Origin: Serratia sp. UGAL515B_01
GTDB taxonomy: Bacteria; Pseudomonadota; Gammaproteobacteria; Enterobacterales; Enterobacteriaceae
Assembly (NCBI RefSeq): GCF_033095805.1
Contig: NZ_CP109901.1
Span: forward strand, 4,027,766-4,091,765
Direction: 5' to 3'
Length of the DNA stretch: 64,000 nucleotides
The notes below the pieces were generated by a model that ran no database searches, was not told where the DNA came from, and saw only the letters and a list, made by a program, of their open reading frames with translations. Made by a program: the position numbers and the translations under genes. Shown piece by piece: positions 1 to 9,152 of the stretch; the first letter of the stretch is position 1; each line of letters starts with the position of its first letter.

Positions 1-2
1 GG

Positions 3-113
3 GACTACATGCCACAAAACCAGCGTATTGCCTATAGAAGTGCCTATTATTCGCTCTATATGCGTTCGAATATGTGGGGATTCAGACTGGTTCGTGAAAT
101 ATCATCGAAGTAA
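3..113 (+). CDS. C-terminal end of a SUMF1/formylglycine-generating-enzyme family protein (partial)
   Basis: An open frame enters from the left edge and stops with TAA at 111-113, leaving 36 residues. They include a run of aromatic and arginine residues and end in a GFRLVRE-like motif, which is typical of the extreme C-terminus of SUMF1/formylglycine-generating-enzyme domains. Members of the family activate sulfatases or act as binding domains, but which applies here cannot be told because the catalytic part lies outside the window. A strong plus-strand terminator follows about 215 bases later. The family call rests on one short motif, so it is tentative. Confidence 0.5.
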   Translation, partial: DYMPQNQRIAYRSAYYSLYMRSNMWGFRLVREISSK

Positions 114-328
114 TGCAGGCTGGCGCTTGTGTCGTGTACTACGATAATTCACTCTATCTCCCCGATTGCGTCGTAGGTAGAGTGTGGCTCTGATGAGTCA
201 ATTTAACTTTATTATTCTGGTGCAGTGAGATGCTGCTTTCAATGACACGCTTTTTTGTTGCTGTCAAACCGTTGCTAACAGGATGAAACTGTAGTGTCTT
301 GAAGGTGATACGATCGCTGGGTTTATTC

Positions 329-355
329 AACGCCGGTAATGATACCGGCGTTTTT
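329..355 (+). terminator. Intrinsic terminator
   Basis: A GC-rich stem (cgccggta paired with taccggcg, extended by two A-T pairs) closes a 4-base loop and is followed by five T residues on the plus strand. It would end transcription from the gene entering at the left edge. Confidence 0.8.
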
Positions 356-441
356 ACTTACATAGGAACAGCTTGATAGTTAAAACCGTGCCCATTCATC
401 ATGAATAAAGCAGTGTGTTTTTATATTCGTCATGAAATATA

Positions 442-469
442 TTCCCTGCCTATGGAAATAAGCAGGGAA
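442..469 (-). terminator. Possible terminator of the autotransporter gene
   Basis: An 8-bp inverted repeat (ttccctgc / gcagggaa) with a 12-base loop lies 17 bases past the stop codon on the minus strand. The following minus-strand sequence is AT-rich but lacks a clean U-run, so the call is weak. Confidence 0.35.
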
Positions 470-485
470 CGTTTATTGTTGAGGC

Positions 486-3400
486 TTAGAAATTATACTT
501 ACCGCCCAACATTACTGCCGTATCACTGTAGCCCTTATTGCCCACTTGCTGGCCAATATTACCCCACAGATTGACCTGTTTGTTAAGTTGGCCTTCCACA
601 CCGACTTTCAGTTCGGCAATGTTCGCGGCTCCGTCCTGATTTACACTGACCCCATTCATATTGACACCGAAGTCTTTGCTATTGTGCACCCAGTTGGTTT
701 CCACAAACGGTTGGAAGACGCGGTCTTTACCTTTGTCTTGATCGTTGTAACCATTGAGAAAGGCTTTAACCCCCAGACGGGTCTGGATGTTACCATCTCC
801 TTCGCCAGAGATATTACTCCCGTTGGTCTCGGTATGGTCATCGGCCTTCACGCCCATCCAGGTTAGCTGTGCTTTCGGTTGAATGAAGTAGCTCATATTG
901 TTAGCGACATTTTCACCCAGTTTAAAGGTGTAGCCGCTCTCAACCGAGGCTGTGATACCTTTGGACTTATAGTCCTCGCTCACCAGAGATTGGCCGTTCA
1001 CGTTGTTGTTGAACCAGCTGTATTGTGCCCAGCCGTCAACATACAAGCCTGACTTGTCAACTGCATTGGCATACCAAGTGCCATAGGTACCCACGCTATA
1101 ACCATTTACCGATCCCTTGGCATCATAGCCCGATAACCGTGAAACCGTGTTGCTCTTACTGTTACCATAACCGGCCATTAACCCCAGATGGAAACGATCC
1201 AGGCCATTATTGCTCCATTGGGCGATGTCCCCACCCAGTTGCACCACATAACGGTTGGCTTGAGTGTTTGCTTGACCACTCTGAGTACGAGAACGGTTGT
1301 GGCCACCTTCGTTACGCAGCCACATACTGGTGACTTTCTGCTCTCCAGTGAGTACGTCAATGTACTGAGTCTCACCTAGGCGGTCATGTATACTGGTGAC
1401 AAACATGTTGTTGGCCGCAGCCAGGTTAGCACTATAAGCACCACCTTCCGGGCGTTCGGTCAGTTGATTAGGTTCTAGATTGTTACTGATTAGATACCAG
1501 TTCGCAGCAGTCAGAGCATTCAGGCCACGGCTCAGCGTATAATCATAGGCTCCAGCCGCAATACGTCCCGACTGAACAAACTCGCCATCAGATTGACCAC
1601 CGACCGTAATGACCTCAATCCCCTGCAACGCCTGCGCTCCAATGCCGCCAGCATTGTTTATCTGCACTAGCGTAGTGCCAGAGGTGTTCCCTTCGACAAC
1701 CAGTTTATCGGTCAGCGACGCATTACTTCCCAGACGGGTATTCAACACCAGCAGACCATTATTCCCTTGATAATTACCCGCTACCGTCAGGGTTTTAAAA
1801 TCGTCTGCCGTCGGTGCCATAAATGTCACTGTACCGCTGTTAGAAAGATTATCTACCAGTGAGTTACCGGTCATGTTCCATTGGCTGGTGGTGTCAATCG
1901 AAACATCGGTTGGGTCAATCGAACCCGTGAGGCTGGCGCCGTTGACGAAGCTCAGTTGTGTGCCACTCTGGCCTACCACGTTGCTGGTTAACTGCGCACC
2001 ACCCGTGCTGCCGTCCAGCACCAAGGTGCCGCCATCGATCTGGGTTTGTCCGGTATAGGCCGTCTTACCAGATAAAGTCAAACTGGCCTCGCCGTTTTTG
2101 ATAAGGCCAGCGTTGCTTGCATCAATATCGCCCGCAAACGTGGTGTCAACGCTGTTGGTGACGGTAAAAGTCTTACCAGCCAGCAACAATTGGCTGCCGC
2201 TGACACCGGACAGGTTTTGCACGCTTGCACCGTTACCACTGACTTCTGCAATGCTCAGCGTGGCTCCAGACTGGGTGAGATTGGTCGATGAACTTGTGGA
2301 AATATCTGCAGCACCGATTAAAGCCAGCGTACCGTCCTCGATCGTGGTACTGCCCGTGTAGGTATTGGCAGCCGACAGTATCAGCAAACCATCATCTTTC
2401 TTGGTGAGGCTTTTGCCATCCCAACCGCTGTCGAATGTACCAACCTGATCCCCCAAGGCAACGTCAATATCAAACGCGGTATTGGTCGCCATGGTGAAAG
2501 TGCCGGTACCGTCAGCCACACCCCCTTCGCTCCAGGCCAGTTGGAAACCCAGGTTGTAATCCAGACCGGATACGCGACCGTTATACAGCAGATAGTCCAA
2601 CCCGCTTGGCGTCAGTGGGGTGTTTTCGAGATTGTCAGTGATGCCATCTGTGGTGCGTAGCATCGTATATTCGTTGTCATTGAGAACATCGCTGGCTTTA
2701 ACGGGAACCAGATCGTTGCTGAACCCTCTAATCAACAACGTACCGCCAAGAATAGCACTTTGCGCGACAATGTCAGGTGAGGAACCCAAGGTGATGTTAA
2801 GTATAGAGCCAGCAGCTTGTACGAAGGCACCACCCACTCTCAACGTGGAGTTGATCTGGCCGATGTTGGTAGTGGCACCTGCCTCGGTGGTGTAGTCGCC
2901 AGCGATGGTAAAGGGCTGATTCTGCAACAGCTGTAAAGTACCTTGCGACACGGTTACGCTTCCTTGGCTGGAAGGGTCGCCAGTGAAGGTTAACATCCCA
3001 CTACCCAACTTGGTCAAGCTACCGGTACCCGACAGTACATTGTTATAGGTGTAGTCGCTGTTGTTATTGAACACCAAGGCTGCATTGTTGGTGATATCGG
3101 TGGTGATGCTGCCAGTGGTGCCGTTACCGATCTGCAGCGTACCGGCGTTTACTGTGGTTGAACCGCTGTAGGTGTTATTGCCAGTGAGCGTCAACGTGTT
3201 CGCACCGGTCTTTAACAGGGAAAGCGTGCCACCGATGGTGCCCGCGTAGAGCGAATCGGCGGTAGTGCTGAGGCCCAGAATCTCTCCCGTGCCTGTACCG
3301 GTGATCGACGAACCGGCCACACCGGTGAGATTACCAATGTTCATCACGGTATTCGCACCGTCTACCGTGACCTGTGCCGTGGGGGCCGTCAGTGCCAGAG

Positions 3401-4238
3401 TGGCCGTGGGTGCAATCCAATCGGCATTGACGAGAACCACCGAATTGACGCCCACGTTCACACCACTGATTGAATTCAGCCCGTCAGTCACCTCATTGAT
3501 CAGCATTGATGAAGAAAGCGTTACTGAACCTGTGCCCAGTGCATTTGCGGCATTGGCGTACAGTGCACCCCTGGCGTCACCAGTGGCCTGAGTACCCGTC
3601 GACGTGATATTCCAATTGCCGCTGTAAGTATTATTGGCACTGCTGACGCGGAGATATTTTCTATTGAAAACTCCGCCAACGGGCATAGTCATGTTGACGT
3701 TAGCGCTACCACTCAGTGCTGCGGTGGGCGCCAGGGTCAAACCGTTGGCGTAGGTGCCTCCAATCGGGCTGATTGAGACGGTGCCTGGGCCTGCAAGCGT
3801 CAACCCTGTTGTCAGCGTGCGATCTGTATTACCAACACTTTGCATCGACAACGCCAGCGTGCCACCGCTGTTGATGGTGAGCCCGGGAATGCTGTAAGTT
3901 ACATTGCCGATCGTGCTGTTGTTGTTGCCGGGCAGAGATAGAGTCCCTCCATCCTGAACGGTTAGCGACCCACCATCGAAAGCGTAGCTGAAAGTACCAA
4001 AGTTAGCCGGCGGGCTGTTAACCGTGCTACCACTGCCGATCACGTAATCAAAAGATGCACTGGGCGCTAGGCCATTACTCCAGGTTGCTGTCGCATCCCA
4101 TTGGCCATTGGCCACTGATGTGACTGTTTGAGCATGTACGGGTAACATCAAGAATGCTAGCGAAACGGCGGAGTAAATGGGTGAAAAGCGAAAGAGAGGA
4201 TTGTTATCCCCAGCACGAGGTTTGAGGGCAGGGAGCAT
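486..4238 (-). CDS. Autotransporter (type Va) with beta-helical passenger and C-terminal barrel
   Basis: A protein of about 1250 residues. The ATG at 4238 is preferred over an upstream in-frame GTG at 4268 because AAGGA sits 7 bases before it. The first ~36 residues form a signal peptide ending in VHA. The passenger is rich in G, T, N and S and carries several passenger-associated repeats of the form GSTTVNAGTLQIG. An autochaperone-like stretch follows, then a beta-barrel of roughly 270 residues ending in YNF with the expected terminal phenylalanine. By family knowledge the barrel inserts in the outer membrane through BAM and the passenger is exposed outside. No protease or lipase motif is visible, so an adhesin or biofilm role is inferred only. 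The gene stands alone. Confidence 0.88.
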   Translation of the reverse strand: MLPALKPRAGDNNPLFRFSPIYSAVSLAFLMLPVHAQTVTSVANGQWDATATWSNGLAPSASFDYVIGSGSTVNSPPANFGTFSYAFDGGSLTVQDGGTLSLPGNNNSTIGNVTYSIPGLTINSGGTLALSMQSVGNTDRTLTTGLTLAGPGTVSISPIGGTYANGLTLAPTAALSGSANVNMTMPVGGVFNRKYLRVSSANNTYSGNWNITSTGTQATGDARGALYANAANALGTGSVTLSSSMLINEVTDGLNSISGVNVGVNSVVLVNADWIAPTATLALTAPTAQVTVDGANTVMNIGNLTGVAGSSITGTGTGEILGLSTTADSLYAGTIGGTLSLLKTGANTLTLTGNNTYSGSTTVNAGTLQIGNGTTGSITTDITNNAALVFNNNSDYTYNNVLSGTGSLTKLGSGMLTFTGDPSSQGSVTVSQGTLQLLQNQPFTIAGDYTTEAGATTNIGQINSTLRVGGAFVQAAGSILNITLGSSPDIVAQSAILGGTLLIRGFSNDLVPVKASDVLNDNEYTMLRTTDGITDNLENTPLTPSGLDYLLYNGRVSGLDYNLGFQLAWSEGGVADGTGTFTMATNTAFDIDVALGDQVGTFDSGWDGKSLTKKDDGLLILSAANTYTGSTTIEDGTLALIGAADISTSSSTNLTQSGATLSIAEVSGNGASVQNLSGVSGSQLLLAGKTFTVTNSVDTTFAGDIDASNAGLIKNGEASLTLSGKTAYTGQTQIDGGTLVLDGSTGGAQLTSNVVGQSGTQLSFVNGASLTGSIDPTDVSIDTTSQWNMTGNSLVDNLSNSGTVTFMAPTADDFKTLTVAGNYQGNNGLLVLNTRLGSNASLTDKLVVEGNTSGTTLVQINNAGGIGAQALQGIEVITVGGQSDGEFVQSGRIAAGAYDYTLSRGLNALTAANWYLISNNLEPNQLTERPEGGAYSANLAAANNMFVTSIHDRLGETQYIDVLTGEQKVTSMWLRNEGGHNRSRTQSGQANTQANRYVVQLGGDIAQWSNNGLDRFHLGLMAGYGNSKSNTVSRLSGYDAKGSVNGYSVGTYGTWYANAVDKSGLYVDGWAQYSWFNNNVNGQSLVSEDYKSKGITASVESGYTFKLGENVANNMSYFIQPKAQLTWMGVKADDHTETNGSNISGEGDGNIQTRLGVKAFLNGYNDQDKGKDRVFQPFVETNWVHNSKDFGVNMNGVSVNQDGAANIAELKVGVEGQLNKQVNLWGNIGQQVGNKGYSDTAVMLGGKYNF

Positions 4239-4620
4239 GTCATTATCCTTAAATACATTTATACGCACTTTCTCTTAGTACTATTAACGTCTTTGTTGTG
4301 AAAGTGAATGGTGTGTTAATTTTTTGATATAAAAACGCACAATATCAGTAACGCAATGAGTCTACAATCCCTAGATAAATGCTCTGCGACAGGATTGCCC
4401 CAGCCCTGAATAATTTTAAAATTAGAATATTTCTTGGAGCGGTGTTGGTTACTCGTGGGTAAAATCACGGGTTCATTCAGGGTAGTGTCAAGGGTAAGGC
4501 GAGGGCGGCAATGGTTCTTTTGCCGATTGCTTCAGCAAGGGGAAACACCCACAAACGCAAGCGCATTTATGGTCGCATTAAGGCTGCGACTCTTGCTTCA
4601 GTGAGGTCGAACTTTTGCCG
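4239..4620. other. Intergenic region between the autotransporter and bcsG
   Basis: These ~380 bases hold the upstream region of the autotransporter, which is AT-rich near 4300-4340, and the downstream region of bcsG. A small inverted repeat (gtcgca / tgcgac, 4572-4590) lies past the bcsG stop, but it has no U-run and is not called a terminator. No coding sequence or known repeat is recognised. Confidence 0.4.
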
Positions 4621-6264
4621 TTATTGCGGGTAAGGCACCCAGTCGCCGCCGTTAAGACGAATATAGAACTTTCCTTGATACTGCATCACCACGGCGTTGT
4701 CGTTTTCTGAGATAACGGCAGTCTGCGGCAAGCCTTGAGTCAGCGTTTTCCAGTCTATGCTCGGTGCAGAGAACACTTTGCCGTCAACCAATCGGGAGAC
4801 CAGTTCCGACAAGGCCAGATAGCTGCTCGGCGTAGTAATCTCCTGTGGGTTGCCTTGATGCGGAGCCTGCATCCCGATCAGTCTGATGCCCACCGGTATA
4901 TGAGTAATGCTTGGGCTTGGAATATCACGAAGGCCTGACATTTGCATCTTATCCCCCACCAGCGCTGCACCGTGTTCTGGTACGATCACGACCATCACCT
5001 TGCGGCCGGACTTTTGCAGTTCTTCCAGAAAAGAATTCAACTGCTCGAACAGCTTTTGCGCACGAGGCTGGTAATCGGCAGCTTTGTTGCCGCCAACAAA
5101 ACGGTTACCGTCATGCAATGGAATGACATTAAAGAATGTTGCTGTGCGTGCATCCCCTTCTTTTTTTCGTTGCTCGAGCCAACGATTGAGTAATTGCAGG
5201 TCATCGTAGATCGGTTCCCCGTCAAATGACGCCAACTCATTACCGATACCGACCTGTGACATCAAAGGTGCCTGTATGCCACCTTGCTCACGAAGGGCTT
5301 TCAGGTAATTTCCAAATATACCTGAGTGGTCTAGCATCAGTTGTTCCTTAAAACCTAATTTTGCCAAATTATCCAATAGATAGCACTGTTGGTTGACCGG
5401 CTGATAGAGATCGAGATGAGAGGGCTGGCCGCAACTGGCACGCAGTAGGCGGATCGCAGCAGGCCCACTGTAGGCAGTTGCCGAGTTGAAGTGGGTGAAC
5501 ATGATATCCATCTTTGACCACAATGGGTCGTTTTGCAGATTGGTGGCTTCCATATCGGACCATGCCAGTGAACAGATATTGATAATCAATAGGTCAAACG
5601 GCTGCGCATCGCTGGGCAATGAGGCGGGGAAGGAGGTGGCCCTCGTTTTCTCCTGCTCATAAAACTGATTCAAGTAGGCGGTAAGGTTAGCATCAGTGGG
5701 GGGGGTGTTAGTGGCCGGCTGATTGCCACTATGAACAGTGGTCGTCGTTGGTGCCGATACTTCAGCTGTGTTGGTCGTTGGCAATAATGCCATCGCGGGG
5801 CCAGCGGTATTGGCTATGTTCAACCATATCATTGCCGCCACAGTAAAGGTCGTTACTCTTATCCATTCGCTAACAAACAGGTAGGCGATCAGCAATACGA
5901 AGGCCGCCCCTATCATTTGCCAGTTGATAAAGCGGTTGGTCAGCTCAAGCAGATATTGTGCGCTGAAACCAGCAATCAAATGGCCTTGGCTGAGAATACT
6001 ATTAATTCCGGGCAACCAAGTATCGTGGTAGAACAGAGCGATGCCGATAGGAATGGCGATAATATGCCGCCAACGGTGCCAACGAGCAGGTGGGATTGGC
6101 ATCAGCAGAAATGCCATGAACACCAGATTGTACAGTGCATGGAAATTCAGATAACCAAACCATAACAGGCCGAACTTGATTAAAAAGTAGAAGTTCCAGC
6201 CGCCAAGACCACGCCAATAGTGCCATAACGTATTTTCGGGTTGCGTAGTTTCTCTTTCAGTCAT
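4621..6264 (-). CDS. bcsG: BcsG, cellulose phosphoethanolamine transferase
   Basis: A 547-residue inner-membrane protein. Hydrophobic membrane segments fill the first ~155 residues; a Thr/Asn/Pro-rich linker (about 160-195) leads to a periplasmic alkaline-phosphatase-fold domain. The zinc site and nucleophile known from E. coli BcsG (Cys243, Ser278, Glu442, His443) are all present at a constant offset as Cys231, Ser266, Glu430 and His431. It is therefore predicted to transfer phosphoethanolamine from phospholipid to nascent cellulose in the periplasm. The gene lies 2 bases after bcsF and closes the bcsE-bcsF-bcsG operon, which diverges from bcsRQABZC. Confidence 0.96.
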   Translation of the reverse strand: MTERETTQPENTLWHYWRGLGGWNFYFLIKFGLLWFGYLNFHALYNLVFMAFLLMPIPPARWHRWRHIIAIPIGIALFYHDTWLPGINSILSQGHLIAGFSAQYLLELTNRFINWQMIGAAFVLLIAYLFVSEWIRVTTFTVAAMIWLNIANTAGPAMALLPTTNTAEVSAPTTTTVHSGNQPATNTPPTDANLTAYLNQFYEQEKTRATSFPASLPSDAQPFDLLIINICSLAWSDMEATNLQNDPLWSKMDIMFTHFNSATAYSGPAAIRLLRASCGQPSHLDLYQPVNQQCYLLDNLAKLGFKEQLMLDHSGIFGNYLKALREQGGIQAPLMSQVGIGNELASFDGEPIYDDLQLLNRWLEQRKKEGDARTATFFNVIPLHDGNRFVGGNKAADYQPRAQKLFEQLNSFLEELQKSGRKVMVVIVPEHGAALVGDKMQMSGLRDIPSPSITHIPVGIRLIGMQAPHQGNPQEITTPSSYLALSELVSRLVDGKVFSAPSIDWKTLTQGLPQTAVISENDNAVVMQYQGKFYIRLNGGDWVPYPQ

Positions 6265-6266
6265 TG

Positions 6267-6464
6267 TTATTTTTTACGTTTAATCTGAGATAAAGAACCT
6301 TCGCGTACCCATAGTCCTTCCGACTTTAAATAACGCGGAGACAGAAACAAATTTTGCCAAGCCTGGTGCCAGTTTGGGAAATGACGATGAAACATGTATC
6401 CAGAAGGAATGAAGATCAGTGCACACAAAATCACTAATTGTACAATATCACCAAGGCCGCTCAT
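6267..6464 (-). CDS. bcsF: BcsF, small membrane subunit of the cellulose synthase system
   Basis: A 65-residue protein with one N-terminal membrane helix (about residues 6-24) and a basic cytoplasmic tail containing an SPRYLK-like segment. This matches the size and layout of E. coli BcsF, which recruits BcsE to the membrane and links it to BcsG. The start codon overlaps the bcsE stop by 4 bases (ATGA), so the two are probably translationally coupled. Recognition is by size, topology and position. Confidence 0.92.
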   Translation of the reverse strand: MSGLGDIVQLVILCALIFIPSGYMFHRHFPNWHQAWQNLFLSPRYLKSEGLWVREGSLSQIKRKK

Positions 6465-8023
6465 TCTAGCTCCTCATGCTCATGACTCAAAAGTGTAAAC
6501 GGGACGGGTTCATGACGTTCGATCAGCATTTCTGCTACCTTGGTGACGGTTTTGACTGGACGCGGCTCAAGGCTGGTTTCCCGGTGTGATGATTCGATAT
6601 CCTGAGTCAATAGTCTGATTTTGGCAGTAATATCGACATCCTGGTGCCACACGATTCGGTTACTGAATGCTTCACTTACCGGCAAACGAAAAATAAACTT
6701 CAGTGCAGTATCCAAATCGTTAATCCGACAGGTGGAAAGAAACAAGAACAAACGGTTTTGGGCGACGGTCATGATGTCCCCAAAACGCCGTTGATGGCAT
6801 AGCGTCATCGACTGGCGGGCACTTAACCCTGGTGCAGGGCGTAAGGCGACCATCACCCCTTTGCCATCCTCCGGTAAAAGCGTATTTTCCATTAATGAAA
6901 CGACAGTACTGCAGAAGTCTGCAAGTGGCAAATAGCCCTTTGACTGCAATGGCCGCAATCCTACCATCAGAGTGCTAATATCCTCGGGAATATGGCGTGA
7001 TAACCGTTGGCCTTGAATACCCTCCAACATAGTTAAAAATCTAGAGAGTGGGGCAACATGCGGCACAATCAAGTTGGCACCACAGGCCAGTAGCAGCCTC
7101 TCATCGCTGTAACGTACGCTGGCGCTCATATCGCGTACTATGATCTTCAACCCCTCTCCTCGGCTGCGTCGCAGAGTATGGATCTGATGTGCTAACTCAT
7201 CAATTTCATCATTCTGGTGTAAAGAGAAAATCAGCGTTGCCGTTTTCGTCAGCATGCCTTTTTGCATGAGCTGTGTGTTGTTCTCAAACAGTTGCCAATT
7301 TGCTGAGAGTGGCGGAGCGCCTTCCAAGATATGTTGTTCAGCCAGGTACAAGTTTTCGTCGTTGTGCTCTGCTATGGGGGAAGGAGTGTTAATGCTGTCA
7401 ACCCCTTGCCAACCCTGAGCATCGAGATGAAGAGTAAACAACTGGTTAGCGTTAATGTCATTTGCCGTAAGCCACCAGTTTACCAAATACTTTGCGCTAT
7501 CTTGCTGCCATTGCATGCTTGCTAGGCCATCGAGGGTACGATGCTCAGTGCTGAGTTGTCCCTTGAGTCTGTTTACGCCGCTACCGTGGCAAAGAATAAC
7601 CAGAGTAGATTGCCGCTGGTGTAGCCATTTAGCGATATTGCTGGCCCATACGCATAACTCATCGCTATTGAAGGTTTTCCATAAACTGGCGGGTGCCAAC
7701 AGGATCAGTAGCCGGTTTTGGGGTTTTAAGGCCCGCATCAAATCGTCGGTAAGACCTAACAGCGCCGTTTTTTTTTCTGGGAGAGAAAATAGAGGAAATT
7801 TCTTTAACGCAGGAGAAAAACTATTATTCAGTAGTAAATCAGGTTGGTCACCCATATAAATCAGGGCTAATTGGCTGTCTTCAGTCTGAGCGGCAATAAT
7901 TTGCTTGCAAAGCATAGCGGCATCTGCCTGACGATCAAAATTAACCCAATAAAATCCAGGGGCCTGCATGACTGACAGCTCATGCCAAATACGCCGAATA
8001 CCGAGTGAGAAAGATAGCGCCAT
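6461..8023 (-). CDS. bcsE: BcsE, c-di-GMP-binding regulator of cellulose synthesis (GIL domain)
   Basis: A 520-residue cytoplasmic protein, close to the 523 of E. coli. The N-terminal half resembles the degenerate REC*/P-loop-like regions of the family. The C-terminal GIL domain carries the c-di-GMP-binding motif RFGD at residues 413-416, equivalent to E. coli R415 to D418. BcsE binds c-di-GMP and stabilises the Bcs secretory macrocomplex for full cellulose output. It is the first gene of bcsEFG and overlaps bcsF by 4 bases. The operon reads away from bcsR across a 193-bp divergent promoter region. Confidence 0.95.
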   Translation of the reverse strand: MALSFSLGIRRIWHELSVMQAPGFYWVNFDRQADAAMLCKQIIAAQTEDSQLALIYMGDQPDLLLNNSFSPALKKFPLFSLPEKKTALLGLTDDLMRALKPQNRLLILLAPASLWKTFNSDELCVWASNIAKWLHQRQSTLVILCHGSGVNRLKGQLSTEHRTLDGLASMQWQQDSAKYLVNWWLTANDINANQLFTLHLDAQGWQGVDSINTPSPIAEHNDENLYLAEQHILEGAPPLSANWQLFENNTQLMQKGMLTKTATLIFSLHQNDEIDELAHQIHTLRRSRGEGLKIIVRDMSASVRYSDERLLLACGANLIVPHVAPLSRFLTMLEGIQGQRLSRHIPEDISTLMVGLRPLQSKGYLPLADFCSTVVSLMENTLLPEDGKGVMVALRPAPGLSARQSMTLCHQRRFGDIMTVAQNRLFLFLSTCRINDLDTALKFIFRLPVSEAFSNRIVWHQDVDITAKIRLLTQDIESSHRETSLEPRPVKTVTKVAEMLIERHEPVPFTLLSHEHEELE

Positions 8024-8216
8024 AGATTATCTACTTTCGTCGAAAATGTCGCAAACGAACAGGATATTGCCACATTAAAATCGTAACGTTGAGAACAGCA
8101 TAGCAAATTCAGAATTTTGGGCGATGATTCTCTTTTATATTCATGTTACTGACTTCTGTTTTATCTGAACGTTGCTATAGTCATTTTAACATTAGCCTAT
8201 TTTTAAAGGCGACAGC
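8024..8216. promoter_or_regulatory. Divergent promoter region between bcsE and bcsR
   Basis: A 193-bp AT-rich spacer separates the start of bcsE (minus) from bcsR (plus) and must hold promoters for both. A TATAGT hexamer at 8176-8181 is a candidate plus-strand -10 box, but no good -35 box lies at the right distance, so an activator may be needed. The region is inferred from gene arrangement rather than from a clear consensus. Confidence 0.5.
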
Positions 8217-8411
8217 ATGGATAATGGTAAGTTAGCGAGCTTTCACTCTAAAGCATCGTTGGAAATAGAGGATGACTTAGCGGCATTAAGCCGGGCTTTT
8301 TCATTACCCAACCTTTGTTACGTTGATATTTCACGTCAGGAGCGGTTAACGCAAATGATGATCAGATGGCCGCTGTTGGCCGAATTGGCGACAAAGACGG
8401 GGAGTCGTTGA
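8217..8411 (+). CDS. bcsR: BcsR, small cellulose synthase regulator (YhjR)
   Basis: A 64-residue protein. The segment AFSLPNLCYVDIS and the later RWPLLAELA match the conserved core of enterobacterial BcsR (YhjR, 62 residues in E. coli). BcsR partners with BcsQ and is needed for assembly and activity of the cellulose synthase complex at the inner membrane. It is the first gene of the plus-strand operon bcsR-Q-A-B-Z-C and ends 3 bases before bcsQ. Confidence 0.92.
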   Translation: MDNGKLASFHSKASLEIEDDLAALSRAFSLPNLCYVDISRQERLTQMMIRWPLLAELATKTGSR

Positions 8412-8414
8412 TTT

Positions 8415-9152
8415 ATGCCAGTGATTGCGCTGCAAGGGTTGCGGGGCGGTATTGGTGTGACGTCATTGACCGCGGCGCTCGCCTGGGCCTTACAACAGTT
8501 GGGTGAGTCTGTACTCGCTATCGACCTTTCGCCAGATAATCTGTTGCGTTTGCATTTTAATATGCCCTTCGAACTGAACCGGGGCTGGGCACGTGCCGAT
8601 CTTGACGGTGCCAAGTGGCAGCAAGGGGCAATGCGGTACGGCAAAAAACTTGATTTCCTACCGTTCGGTCGTTTGAGTTTGGCTGAACAACGGCAGATAA
8701 GCCAGCAAGACCTTAATTCCCCTGGCCGCTGGCAAGAATTTCTGGCGCTGTTGTGTGATTCCGGTCAGTATCGTTGGATATTACTGGATATTCCGGCAGG
8801 CAATACCGTTCTGATTGAACAGCAACTGGCTCTCGCTGACGGCGTCTTTCTATTGCTCAGTCCCGATGCCAGTTGCCATGCTCGCTTGCATCAACAACCA
8901 ACACCAGTGGGCTGCCGCTTCCTGATTAATCAATTCTCTTCATCCAGTATGCTGCAACAAGATTTGCATCAGTTGTGGCTGCAAACACTGAATGGCGTGT
9001 TGCCATTCGTCATTCATCGTGATGAAGCCTTGGTGGAGGCACTGGCGATAAAACAACCGGTGGGGGAATACAACCCGGAGAGTCTGGCCGCTGACGAAAT
9101 ACTGACGTTGGCTAATTGGTGCCTGCTCAATCTGTCGGAAGAGGCGCGATGA
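8415..9152 (+). CDS. bcsQ: BcsQ, MinD/ParA-like ATPase of cellulose synthesis
   Basis: A 245-residue SIMIBI-class P-loop protein. The N-terminal nucleotide loop reads GLRGGIGVTS (residues 8-17); the usual lysines of the deviant Walker A are replaced by Arg and Val, as is typical of BcsQ. C-terminal blocks around HRDEALVEALA and EILTLANWCLLN match E. coli BcsQ closely. With BcsR it forms a membrane-associated complex that supports BcsA and polar cellulose secretion. The frame is intact, unlike E. coli K-12 where a stop codon interrupts it. Its stop overlaps the bcsA start by 4 bases. Confidence 0.95.
   Translation: MPVIALQGLRGGIGVTSLTAALAWALQQLGESVLAIDLSPDNLLRLHFNMPFELNRGWARADLDGAKWQQGAMRYGKKLDFLPFGRLSLAEQRQISQQDLNSPGRWQEFLALLCDSGQYRWILLDIPAGNTVLIEQQLALADGVFLLLSPDASCHARLHQQPTPVGCRFLINQFSSSSMLQQDLHQLWLQTLNGVLPFVIHRDEALVEALAIKQPVGEYNPESLAADEILTLANWCLLNLSEEAR

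Larger units (their letters stand above)
114..485. other. Intergenic region between the SUMF1-type gene and the autotransporter
   Basis: No convincing gene is seen in these 372 bases. The stretch holds a strong plus-strand hairpin terminator (329-355) and a weaker inverted repeat (442-469) lying just past the autotransporter stop codon. The rest is AT-rich with no recognisable repeat. Confidence 0.5.

Noticed and set aside
9116..9148. Upstream TTG start for bcsA at 9116
   Set aside because: It lies inside bcsQ without a good ribosome-binding site, while the ATG at 9149 forms a 4-base overlap and follows a purine-rich site.
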